A DNA stretch of 10,239 nt from Alphaproteobacteria bacterium (lineage in GTDB: Bacteria; Pseudomonadota; Alphaproteobacteria; Paracaedibacterales; CAIULA01). Shown here one piece after another: positions 1 through 6,056 of this stretch. How positions within the stretch are numbered: the stretch's first letter is position 1; each line of letters opens with the position of its first letter. The position numbers and the translations under genes were made by a program. The notes beneath the pieces are model-generated. The model was given only the letters and a program-made list of their open reading frames with translations, did no database searches and had not been told where the DNA came from. Location of the stretch: assembly GCA_019751935.1 (NCBI GenBank), contig JAIEMR010000202.1:1-10239 (forward strand), in the 5' to 3' direction.

Positions 1-424
1 TTTCAATAGACTCATTTAAGTTATTTATATTAAGGCCGGAAGATTCCATCAAGGACTTGGTTGGTTGTACTTGGATGAGAGCAAGTAAAAGTGTATCAAC
101 ACTGACAAATTTATCGCCGGCTTTATCTGCAGTTTTTTCAGCAATCTCGAAGACTTTTGCCATATCAGGGCTAAGATAAACTTGACCTGCTGCGCCCCCA
201 GATACTTTTGGAAGTTTTGAAAGTTCTTGGTGAACAAGACCTAAAAGTTTTGAACTGTTTGGATTTGCTTTTTGGATTATTTGCGAGATAAGGCCTTCTG
301 GGTCATCCAGCAAAACCTTTAAAAGATGAAGGGGATTAAATTGTTGATGACCCTCGCGAATCGCTAACATCTGCGCGTTTTGCAACATGCCTTGGGTGCG
401 CTGAGTATATCTTTCTAAATTCAT
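1..424 (-). CDS. clpB: ATP-dependent chaperone ClpB, N-terminal part (partial, runs off the window start)
   Basis: The frame opens with ATG at 422-424 and stays open to base 1, giving 141 codons of the N-terminus. The start reads MNLERYTQRTQGMLQNAQ, followed by REGHQQFNPLHLLKVLLDD (about residues 22-40) and LPKVSGGAAGQVYLSPDMAK (about 69-88). This is the Clp N-domain as found in alphaproteobacterial ClpB. ClpB is a cytosolic hexameric AAA+ disaggregase that works with DnaK to recover aggregated proteins; the N-domain helps bind substrates. Both ATPase domains and the middle coiled coil lie outside the window. The start is supported by AAGGA nine bases upstream. A sigma70-like promoter sits at 511-539, leaving a leader of about 80 bases; I saw no convincing heat-shock promoter. 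ClpB is preferred over ClpA/ClpC because of the SGGAAGQVYLSP segment. Confidence 0.93.
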   Translation of the reverse strand, partial: MNLERYTQRTQGMLQNAQMLAIREGHQQFNPLHLLKVLLDDPEGLISQIIQKANPNSSKLLGLVHQELSKLPKVSGGAAGQVYLSPDMAKVFEIAEKTADKAGDKFVSVDTLLLALIQVQPTKSLMESSGLNINNLNESIE

Positions 425-510
425 AACTTGCCATCCTTTTTATAGATTGTTGTATGTTAAGTTATTTAGGAATTTCAAAGGGCAAAGAACCGCTGTACCC
501 TCTAAGTGAA

Positions 511-539
511 TTTATAATCCTTACTCTGTCTATTGTCGA
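511..539 (-). promoter_or_regulatory. Sigma70-type promoter of clpB
   Basis: Read on the minus strand, TCGACA (539-534) is followed after exactly 17 bases by TATAAA (516-511). Each hexamer differs from the consensus at one position. It lies between the terminator of the upstream gene and the clpB start and points toward clpB. Transcription would start near 504. Confidence 0.6.
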
Positions 540-544
540 TAGAT

Positions 545-585
545 ATCTAGAAAAGAAAACCTTATGATGTTTTTCTTTTCTAGAT
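545..585 (-). terminator. Hairpin terminator after the DUF4167 gene
   Basis: Bases 545-559 and 571-585 form a perfect 15-bp stem (ATCTAGAAAAGAAAA and its complement) around an 11-base loop. It lies five bases beyond the stop of the DUF4167 gene. On the minus strand the 3' arm is T-rich (TTTTCTTTTCT), but there is no separate T-run after the stem, so termination strength is uncertain. Its position between that gene and the clpB promoter fits transcript separation. Confidence 0.6.
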
Positions 586-590
586 GAATA

Positions 591-1058
591 CTAAGCAGAA
601 ATGACTGCTTCTTCTTTTGCGTCTGTGGATTGCAGTTCTGCAGCTAAGATTTTTTCAGATTCGTTTTCTGGGGCAACTTCAGTGTTTTCTTTTTCAAGAG
701 TCTGAGGTTGATCAGCATTAAATCTATTATTATGCCTATGCTGCGGTCTGTTGTGAGGAGGCTTAAATTCACGATCTTGATTGCGTTCATTCATAAGCCT
801 CAGAAAATGATCAGCGTGCTGATAATTAAATTCAGCAGCAACCCGGTCCCCTGCAGTGAGAGAGTCTCTGGCAAGGTTCATATATTTATCAAACATTTGT
901 TGATGATTACCCCTATGGGCATTATGACGAGGTCTATCTTGTCTGTTTTCTTGAGAATCGAAACTACCGTAGTTTCCTTCTTTATGGGGAGCATGATTTA
1001 ATGGCATTGAATTTTTGTTTCGTCCATTAATTTTAGGTCTCGGTTTTTTTTGTAACAT
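591..1058 (-). CDS. DUF4167 domain-containing protein
   Basis: This 155-residue basic, Asn/His/Arg-rich protein has the DUF4167 core at about residues 45-95: a short lead-in, then MFDKYMNLARDSLTAGDRVAA (55-75, key residues Y59, R63, G69, D70, R71) and NYQHADHFLRLMNE. The pattern 'KYMxLARDxxxAGDRVAAExxxQHAxHxxRxxN' is the family hallmark and is essentially confined to Alphaproteobacteria. Flanking regions are low-complexity: R/N/K/P/H-rich before and between, acidic at the C-terminus (EKENTEVAPENESEK). No enzymatic motif is visible; an RNA or nucleic-acid association is only a guess from composition. The start is preceded by no clear ribosome site (AGGGAC is too far away). In many alphaproteobacteria this gene sits between prmC and clpB; here clpB follows, but prmC does not precede it. 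Confidence 0.85.
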   Translation of the reverse strand: MLQKKPRPKINGRNKNSMPLNHAPHKEGNYGSFDSQENRQDRPRHNAHRGNHQQMFDKYMNLARDSLTAGDRVAAEFNYQHADHFLRLMNERNQDREFKPPHNRPQHRHNNRFNADQPQTLEKENTEVAPENESEKILAAELQSTDAKEEAVISA

Positions 1059-1091
1059 ACTTTGTTTCAGTTAAGTCCCTTGTAAAACATT

Positions 1092-1185
1092 ATTACTTTA
1101 ACGTTTACGGTGTTTTTATAATATGAGGAGGTTTTTCAAACTTAATTATTTTTTATAATTTTAAGTCTGATTTAATTACTTTAAC
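1092..1185. repeat. 11-base direct repeat in the leader region of the DUF4167 gene
   Basis: ATTACTTTAAC occurs at 1092-1102 and again at 1175-1185, 83 bases apart, in the same orientation. Both lie in the AT-rich spacer between the DUF4167 start and the end of the dehydrogenase gene. It could be a regulator's paired site or chance in AT-rich DNA. Confidence 0.3.
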
Positions 1186-1220
1186 CATAAATGGATTTTT
1201 TTGCTACATTTTTTTATCTT

Positions 1221-1269
1221 TTTCTATCAAATGTGAGTTTTTTTAAGAGTATTGATAGAAACCACATTT
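1221..1269. repeat. Nested inverted repeats across the end of the dehydrogenase gene
   Basis: TTTCTATCAA (1221-1230) is perfectly complementary to TTGATAGAAA (1252-1261). A second pair, AAATGTG (1229-1235) and CACATTT (1263-1269), overlaps it in interleaved order, so the two stems would exclude each other. The stop codon lies in the loop. No T-run follows on the minus strand, so it is not a classical terminator. Confidence 0.4.
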
Positions 1270-2115
1270 GGATTTTATGCCCAGTTTTCCTTGTTGTACA
1301 TACTCTTTTAAAAGGGGGCAGGGTTTATATTTTATACTGTCTAATTCTCTTTCAAAAGTTTGTAAAATCGAAAGGCAGGTGTCAAGTCCGATCATATCAG
1401 CAAGAGCTAAAGGACCCATTGGAAAATTTGCGCCTAATTTCATGGCTTTATCAATATCATCAGGGGATGCTGTTTCCTCCATTAAAAGAAAAATAGCCTC
1501 ATTTATCAAAAGAATCAGTAGGCGGTTAATAATAAATCCCGGCTTATCTTTACTGTAAACGCTTTCCTTTCCAAGAGTTTGCACAAAAAGCCTAATCTTC
1601 TCTAAGGTTATTTTTGAGGTCTTTGAGCTTGGAATAATTTCAACAAGCTGCATGAGTTCTGCAGGATTCATGAAATGTAGACCAACAAACTGCTCTGCAA
1701 AAAGAACGGTCTTTGCTAAGGTATTGATGGATAGAGACGAGGTATTGCTTACAAGAATTGTATCGTTTTTTAAAAAAGGATTTATTTCTTTAAATAATTC
1801 TTCCTTTATCAAATAGTCTTCAGGCACAGCTTCGATGACAATATCCATTTGCCTCAGAAAATCATATGAATTTTGCGCCCTAAATAAAGTAGATGCTTTT
1901 TGAAAGTGTCCCTTAGATATTTTTTCCTGATTCAAAAATTTCTCTAAAGAGGCTTTGATCTTTTCAATACATTTCCCCAGAGCGCCCGTGTCTTTATCAT
2001 AAAGATTGACTGTGTAACCGGATAAAAGGCATGCAAGAGCGATACCTTTGCCCATTTGACCTGTCCCTATAATGCCGATATTTTGGGGCGTTCCTAATTT
2101 GAGCCCGGCGTCCAT
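1243..2115 (-). CDS. hbd: 3-hydroxyacyl-CoA (3-hydroxybutyryl-CoA) dehydrogenase
   Basis: This 290-residue, full-length short single-function enzyme would oxidise or reduce 3-hydroxyacyl-CoA with NAD(H) in the cytosol, in fatty-acid oxidation or C4 acyl-CoA metabolism. The Rossmann domain opens with IGIIGTGQMGKGIA (GxGxMG at 17-22). Catalytic residues line up with the human enzyme by spacing: Ser126 in SNTSSLSI, His147 in GLHFMNP, Glu159 in QLVEIIP and Asn197 in PGFIINRLL. The C-terminal dimerisation domain carries FPMGPLALADMIGLD. The start at 2115 has AGGTGA seven bases upstream and overlaps the end of the adenosyltransferase gene by 22 bases, indicating translational coupling. etfB and etfA, which separate these two genes in many alphaproteobacteria, are missing. 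The substrate chain length cannot be read from sequence. Confidence 0.92.
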   Translation of the reverse strand: MDAGLKLGTPQNIGIIGTGQMGKGIALACLLSGYTVNLYDKDTGALGKCIEKIKASLEKFLNQEKISKGHFQKASTLFRAQNSYDFLRQMDIVIEAVPEDYLIKEELFKEINPFLKNDTILVSNTSSLSINTLAKTVLFAEQFVGLHFMNPAELMQLVEIIPSSKTSKITLEKIRLFVQTLGKESVYSKDKPGFIINRLLILLINEAIFLLMEETASPDDIDKAMKLGANFPMGPLALADMIGLDTCLSILQTFERELDSIKYKPCPLLKEYVQQGKLGIKSKCGFYQYS

Positions 2116-2657
2116 AATATGTCACCTGTTTTGGGGGATTGATGATTTGAAAAACGGGCTAGGACAAATAATAAATCTGAAAGTCTGTTTAAGTATTTAA
2201 TAATTTCTGAATTAATAGTGTCTTTATGAGAAAGTGTGACAACGCGCCTTTCAGCACGGCGCACCACAGTTCTTGCTAAATGAAGGGCTGTTGCCAATTC
2301 TGTTCCGCCTGGTAAAACGAAAGAGGTTAAATGGGGGAGAGATTGATTATATTGATCAATCATTGTTTCTAAAAAGGTGACTTGTTCTTTAGTAATTCTA
2401 AGTTTGTTAATTGTGTTTTCATTTTCTTTAATGCACAAGTCAGCGCCTAGATCAAAAAGATTGTTTTGAATTTTTTGAAGAAGCGTTTTTTCTTCGCCCT
2501 CACTGAATTGTATGGCCCAGCCAATAAAAGCATTTGTCTCATCAACTTCGCCTATGGCTTCAATTCGGTGGTGGTCTTTAAAAATGCGCTCTCCATCACC
2601 AAGAGCCGTTTTGCCTTTATCTCCACTTTTTGTGTAAATTCTAGATAAGAGAACCAT
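2094..2657 (-). CDS. PduO-type ATP:cob(I)alamin adenosyltransferase
   Basis: This 187-residue protein transfers the adenosyl group of ATP to cob(I)alamin, making coenzyme B12; the family is a cytosolic trimer. Motifs in order: IYTKSGDKGKTALGDGER (7-24, the ATP-binding N-terminal loop), IEAIGEVDETNAFIG (32-46), the LHLARTVVRRAERR helix (125-138), and YLNRLSDLLFVLARFSN (155-171). Length is typical. ATG at 2657 is chosen because AAGG sits five bases upstream and the preceding twin-TM gene stops three bases before it. A longer frame from 2726 would only reread that gene out of frame as a hydrophobic tail. No cobalamin biosynthesis genes are visible, so imported corrinoid is plausible. In alphaproteobacteria this gene is often annotated as cob(I)yrinic acid a,c-diamide adenosyltransferase. 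Confidence 0.93.
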   Translation of the reverse strand: MVLLSRIYTKSGDKGKTALGDGERIFKDHHRIEAIGEVDETNAFIGWAIQFSEGEEKTLLQKIQNNLFDLGADLCIKENENTINKLRITKEQVTFLETMIDQYNQSLPHLTSFVLPGGTELATALHLARTVVRRAERRVVTLSHKDTINSEIIKYLNRLSDLLFVLARFSNHQSPKTGDILWTPGSN

Positions 2658-2659
2658 AT

Positions 2660-2851
2660 TTACCTTTTTAATGATAATAATATAAAAAATAAAATAAGCG
2701 CGAAGGCCTGAAACATAACCCGCCACCTCATAGTGGCATTTGCATATTTTTTGTAGGGTCCCTCTCCTTTAAAATAAACAAAAAGACCAAATACCAGGCT
2801 GGCAACGGTTAAGATCAAAGTTAAAAAAAAGGCGTATTTTATTGTTTCCAG
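2660..2851 (-). CDS. Twin transmembrane helix small protein (HIG1-like), apparent CTG start
   Basis: This small gene encodes 63 residues and has no in-frame ATG near its start. Two hydrophobic helices (about residues 5-27 and 46-61) flank a short polar hairpin, KGEGPYKKYANATMRWRV (28-45). The N-x-x-MRWRV-x-x-Q signature before helix 2 is the hallmark of alphaproteobacterial twin-TM proteins related to eukaryotic HIG1, which bind cytochrome c oxidase. In many alphaproteobacteria this gene directly precedes the PduO-type adenosyltransferase, as here (two-base gap). The start is inferred as CTG at 2851-2849 because GAGG lies eight bases upstream (2863-2860); the only other option after the upstream in-frame stop is ATT at about 2866, with no ribosome site. 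It is probably an inner-membrane protein; the role of the bacterial form in oxidase supercomplexes is family knowledge, not visible here. Confidence 0.8.
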   Translation of the reverse strand: METIKYAFFLTLILTVASLVFGLFVYFKGEGPYKKYANATMRWRVMFQAFALILFFILLSLKR

Positions 2852-2859
2852 AGTAAAAA

Positions 2860-2880
2860 CCTCAATTTTTTGAAATTATA
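2860..2880 (-). promoter_or_regulatory. -10 element and ribosome site of the twin-TM/adenosyltransferase/dehydrogenase operon
   Basis: On the minus strand a perfect TATAAT lies at 2880-2875 and the ribosome site GAGG at 2863-2860. The expected start of transcription near 2868 leaves room for the ribosome site. The -35 region is T-rich with no good match to TTGACA, so the promoter may be weak or activator-dependent. Confidence 0.45.
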
Positions 2881-2933
2881 TTTCGTAAAATATATAAAAA
2901 AACACGCTTCGTGATTTTTGATTATGAAAGTGC

Positions 2934-2987
2934 TTGAAATTTATGGTACAGTTACTTAATTAGAAGTTAACGAACTTAGTCCCTAAG
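2934..2987 (+). promoter_or_regulatory. Probable promoter/leader region of the first MFS gene, with short inverted repeats
   Basis: Two weak promoter readings exist: TTGATT (2918-2923) with TATGGT (2942-2947) at 18-base spacing, or TTGAAA (2934-2939) with TTAATT (2956-2961) at 16-base spacing. Downstream, before the gene, are AAGTT-AACG-AACTT (2964-2977) and CTTAG-TCC-CTAAG (2975-2987), two overlapping short inverted repeats that could be an operator or leader hairpins. None is decisive. Confidence 0.25.
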
Positions 2988-3030
2988 AACAACCTAAAAA
3001 ATAAAAATTAGTTTATGAACTTTAAAGTTA

Positions 3031-3036
3031 AAGGAG
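3031..3036 (+). promoter_or_regulatory. Ribosome binding site deciding the start of the first MFS gene
   Basis: AAGGAG lies 11 bases before ATG 3048. An in-frame ATG at 3015 has no ribosome site (upstream sequence is A/T only) and would place this element inside the coding sequence, so 3048 is preferred. Confidence 0.6.
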
Positions 3037-3047
3037 AACACCCCACA

Positions 3048-4388
3048 ATGAGATCAATCGAAGTGGAATCAATAGTCAGTTACGAAACTATTGGCACTGA
3101 AGATAAGTTGAGTAATCGAAAAGGGTCTCTAAAAGCGTGGACAATTCTGGGTTGTGCGTGGGCTTTTTATCTTTATGAGTATATCTTACGTGTTTCTCCA
3201 AGCGTAATGATAAATGATCTGATGTTGGATTATGGGGTGACTTCTACAGCTCTTGGGGTATTAGTATCGTTCTATTATTTCTCTTATGTGGCATTACAAG
3301 TTCCTTGCGGGGTCATTGTTGACAGATTTGGTCCAAGGAAAGTTATTACTCTCTCTGCTGTTTTGTGTGTGATTGGTAGTATTTATTTTGCACAAAGCGA
3401 TACGCTTTTAACGGCGCAAATTGGTCGTTTTTTGATGGGAGCAGGTTCTGCCTGTGCCTATTTAAGTTGCGCCAAGATTGGGGCAGAATGGTTCGATGCT
3501 AGTAAATTTGCTGGAATTGCTGGTATGACCATGATGATGGGAACATTGGGCGGAACCTTTGGAGGGCGTCCTTGTGCCATGATGGTCAATGCTATTGGTT
3601 GGCGTTCTTCTATGTTGGTAGGAGCTGTTGTTGGAGCTTGTATAGCGATTGCGGCATGGATGATTATTCGTGACCATCCAAACACTCCCAAAAGAAATCA
3701 AGAAGATGCTGAGCATGCAAATGCATCCTTACTAGAAGGTCTTAAAATTGTTGCTTCTAATCCACAAAATTGGCTGATTGGACTTTATGGATGCATGATG
3801 TATCTTCCTTTGTCAGCCTTTGCTGAATTGTGGGGGGTTCCCTTTTTGATGCAGCTTTATAACATCAATAATGAGCTTGCTTCAACAGCCAGTATCATGG
3901 TGTTTTTAGGTATGGCACTTGGGACTTTGATTGGTCCTTGGTTATCCAATAAATATAAAAGCCGCGTTAAAGTTATGTCGTGGTCCGCTTTGGGTACATT
4001 TTTGACCTTTTTAGTTGTTTTCTATGTTCCCAATATTCCTCTTACTCTTATGTTCCCTCTCCTGTTTTTAGGGGGGATGATTTCAGGTGGACAGATTCTT
4101 TACTTTGCAGCAGCCAAGGAAATTAATCCTGATTATATCAGCGGGACAACGATTGGGTTTACTAACTGTTTAGTAATGGTAAGCGGCGTTATTTTTCAAC
4201 CCTTACTTGGGATGTTGTTAGACTTAGCATGGGATGGAAAAATGTCAGTCGAAGGTACCCCAATTTACGATTTAACAACATATAAAGTAGCTTTTTCAGC
4301 TGTATCAGTTGCACTTTTGGTAAGCTGGGTTATTGTTCAATATGTTCGTGAAACCTATAACCGCGTTGAAGCTGATGCTGCTAGCTAG
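3048..4388 (+). CDS. MFS transporter, first of a tandem pair
   Basis: A 446-residue inner-membrane carrier with the usual two sets of six helices. About 29 polar residues precede helix 1, which ends in FYLYEYILRVSPSVM (40-54). The MFS loop 2-3 motif is GVIVDRFGPRK (88-98). Then come GRFLMGAGSACAY (126-138), TFGGRPCAMMVNAIGWR (170-186), a central charged loop (RDHPNTPKRNQ, from about 208) and a C-terminal WDGK (395-398) before the last helix. The RVSPSVM...GPRK...WDGK layout resembles MFS carriers abundant in Legionella and Coxiella, including the Pht family of amino-acid and nucleoside importers. That resemblance is by recall and the substrate is unknown. The next gene is a clear paralogue 105 bases downstream. 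The start follows from the ribosome site at 3031-3036; a start at 3015 would add 11 residues. Confidence 0.88.
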   Translation: MRSIEVESIVSYETIGTEDKLSNRKGSLKAWTILGCAWAFYLYEYILRVSPSVMINDLMLDYGVTSTALGVLVSFYYFSYVALQVPCGVIVDRFGPRKVITLSAVLCVIGSIYFAQSDTLLTAQIGRFLMGAGSACAYLSCAKIGAEWFDASKFAGIAGMTMMMGTLGGTFGGRPCAMMVNAIGWRSSMLVGAVVGACIAIAAWMIIRDHPNTPKRNQEDAEHANASLLEGLKIVASNPQNWLIGLYGCMMYLPLSAFAELWGVPFLMQLYNINNELASTASIMVFLGMALGTLIGPWLSNKYKSRVKVMSWSALGTFLTFLVVFYVPNIPLTLMFPLLFLGGMISGGQILYFAAAKEINPDYISGTTIGFTNCLVMVSGVIFQPLLGMLLDLAWDGKMSVEGTPIYDLTTYKVAFSAVSVALLVSWVIVQYVRETYNRVEADAAS

Positions 4389-4399
4389 ATATCAAAAGG

Positions 4400-4444
4400 T
4401 TCAAAAATAACACTTAGAAGCTTAAGTCTATTTGTTATTTTGAA
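4400..4444 (+). terminator. Hairpin between the two MFS genes (possible terminator or attenuator)
   Basis: TTCAAAAATAAC (4400-4411) pairs with GTTATTTTGAA (4434-4444) with one bulged A, enclosing an inner ACTTA/TAAGT stem (4412-4416 with 4423-4427). T-rich sequence follows at 4446-4480 but no clean T-run abuts the stem. It may lower read-through from the first carrier gene into the second. Confidence 0.4.
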
Positions 4445-4493
4445 ATTTAAAACACTTTAGAATTTTTTAATTTTATATTTAAGAAGGTATGTG

Positions 4494-5843
4494 ATGAGTA
4501 TTGGTTCTTCTGAGAACGCAGTAAGTTTGTCTGAATCAATGATATCAACCAAAAAGAGTGTGAATACAACAACCTCAGCTTTGCAATCATGGATCATTTG
4601 GGTAATTGCGAGCCTTTTCTATCTTTATGAAATGGTTTTGCGCGTTTCACCTAGCGTTATGACCCAAGAACTAATCCAAGACTTTGGAGTAACCTCTACA
4701 GCCCTTGGTGTTTTATCTTCTTTTTATTATTATGCGTATGTTCCTTTGCAAATCCCATGCGGGCTTTTTGTTGACAAATTAGGTCCTCGAAAAATTATTA
4801 CTCTTTCAGCGCTTATATGTGTGCTGGGAACATTCTTGTTTGCGGAAAGTCATGATCTCATCACTGCTCAGATAGGAAGATTTATGATAGGCGCGGGTTC
4901 ATCGTGTGCATTTATTAGTTGTTTGAAAATTACAGCTGTATGGTTTAGCCCAGCTAAGTTTGCACTTGTTGCTGGTTTATCAAACATGATGGGAACGTTA
5001 GGAGCGACATTTGGTGGACGCCCCCTAGCGATGATGGTTAATTCATTTGGATGGCGTCAAGCTGTCTTCATGACGGCTTTAGCAGGGATTCCCGTTATTC
5101 TTATTTCGTGGTTTTTGATTAAAGATAAGCCAGAAGCCAAGAGAAAACAGAAACGAGGCGGGAAAACAGAAACCACTTTAAGTGTAAAAGAAAGCTTGAA
5201 AATTATCATTCAAAACAAGCAAATTTGGCTGGCGGGTATCGTTGGTGGTTTTATGTATTTACCAATTTCAGCTTTTACTGAATTATGGGCAGTTCCTTTC
5301 TTGATGAATAGCTACAGCATTACGAATGAGCTTGCAGCAACGGCAAGTATTATGTTGACGATTGGTATGGCTTTGGGAAGCCCAGTTGCAGCGTGGGCAA
5401 CAGTGTATTTAAAAAGCTATGTGAAGGTTATGAGAGCGTCCGCCTTACTTGCAGGCCTTTTGTTTATAGCTATTGCATTCGCAGAATACCTTAGCCTGCC
5501 GATGATGTTTATTTTATTATTTTTGGCTGGTTTGATGATTGGCGGACAAGTATTGTGTTTTACTTGCGCAAAAGACCACAGTACGGACGAGGTAAGTGGG
5601 ACCACAATTGCCTTTACAAATGCCCTTGTGATGATGAGTGGGGTTCTTTTCCAGCCAATATTGGGCCTGATTTTGGACCTTGTTTGGGATGGTCAGCTTT
5701 CAGCAACGGGCCTTAGGGTTTATTCCAATACTTGTTATCAAGTTTCAATTCTTGCAGTTCCAGCGTGTTTAATTTTGAGCTGGTTTTTGCTTAGGTTTTT
5801 AAGAGATACCTATACCCAAGATCATTTAGCAGAGGCGAAGTAA
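4494..5843 (+). CDS. MFS transporter, second of a tandem pair
   Basis: A 449-residue inner-membrane carrier, paralogous to the gene before it along its whole length; more than half of aligned residues agree by eye in the N-terminal half. Shared landmarks are FYLYEMVLRVSPSVM (42-56), VTSTALGVL, GLFVDKLGPRK (90-100), TAQIGRFMIGAGSS, TFGGRPLAMMVN followed by GWR, SAFTELWAVPFLM and a WDGQ near the C-terminus. The cytosolic N-terminal tail (about 30 residues, S/T-rich) and the central loop (KPEAKRKQKRGGK) differ most from the first copy. The start at 4494 is chosen because AGAAGG (4482-4487) lies six bases upstream; GTG at 4491 would be too close. Substrate unknown; amino-acid or nucleoside import of the Pht kind is a low-confidence guess. 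No convincing separate promoter was found in the 105-base gap. Confidence 0.88.
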   Translation: MSIGSSENAVSLSESMISTKKSVNTTTSALQSWIIWVIASLFYLYEMVLRVSPSVMTQELIQDFGVTSTALGVLSSFYYYAYVPLQIPCGLFVDKLGPRKIITLSALICVLGTFLFAESHDLITAQIGRFMIGAGSSCAFISCLKITAVWFSPAKFALVAGLSNMMGTLGATFGGRPLAMMVNSFGWRQAVFMTALAGIPVILISWFLIKDKPEAKRKQKRGGKTETTLSVKESLKIIIQNKQIWLAGIVGGFMYLPISAFTELWAVPFLMNSYSITNELAATASIMLTIGMALGSPVAAWATVYLKSYVKVMRASALLAGLLFIAIAFAEYLSLPMMFILLFLAGLMIGGQVLCFTCAKDHSTDEVSGTTIAFTNALVMMSGVLFQPILGLILDLVWDGQLSATGLRVYSNTCYQVSILAVPACLILSWFLLRFLRDTYTQDHLAEAK

Positions 5844-5889
5844 GGGAAACTTTATATAGCTAATTTCATATAAAATGATAATAATCATC

Positions 5890-6010
5890 GTCATCGCGAG
5901 CGCAAGCCGAAGCGATCCAGGAAATTGTTGAAACTAAAGGTTTTACTGGATTGCCACGTCGCCTTTTGCTTCTCGCAATGACGTAAACTTATACTCAATT
6001 TATATAAGTT
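5890..6010. repeat. Palindromic intergenic repeat, copy A, with conserved AT-rich tail
   Basis: The outer arms CGTCATCGCGAG (5889-5900) and CTCGCAATGACG (5972-5983) match at 11 of 12 positions. Inner arms GATCCAG (5914-5920) and CTGGATTG continue the palindrome around an AT-rich centre. A tail, GTAAACTTATACTCAATT plus ten more bases (5983-6010), is shared with copy B and itself contains an AACTTATA/TATAAGTT hairpin. This resembles the small dispersed palindromic elements common in AT-rich intracellular bacteria. It sits between convergent genes, where folded RNA could end transcripts from both sides. Confidence 0.75.
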
Positions 6011-6056
6011 TTGCTATAGTATAGAGATTTCTTTGTATTGAGAAGATTAATTCGCT

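Noticed and set aside
708..1001. A 97-codon plus-strand frame opposite the DUF4167 gene.
   Set aside because: It is the complement of a recognisable family gene, with no ribosome site and no domain.
1141..1160. AATTAT-TTTTT-ATAATT as a terminator of the dehydrogenase operon.
   Set aside because: The stem is six A/T pairs only; too weak to support.
2658..2726. An N-terminal extension of the adenosyltransferase starting at ATG 2726.
   Set aside because: The extension is the twin-TM gene read in another frame, and the ATG at 2657 has a proper ribosome site and begins at the family's usual N-terminus.
2896..2919. A CACG-CTT-CGTG hairpin with A-run and T-run flanks, looking like a terminator.
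   Set aside because: It lies upstream of both divergent genes (twin-TM operon and first MFS gene), so no gene ends there, and the stem has only four G/C-containing pairs plus a mismatch. At most it could be an operator.
3015..3047. An earlier ATG for the first MFS gene.
   Set aside because: No ribosome site precedes 3015, while AAGGAG precedes 3048.
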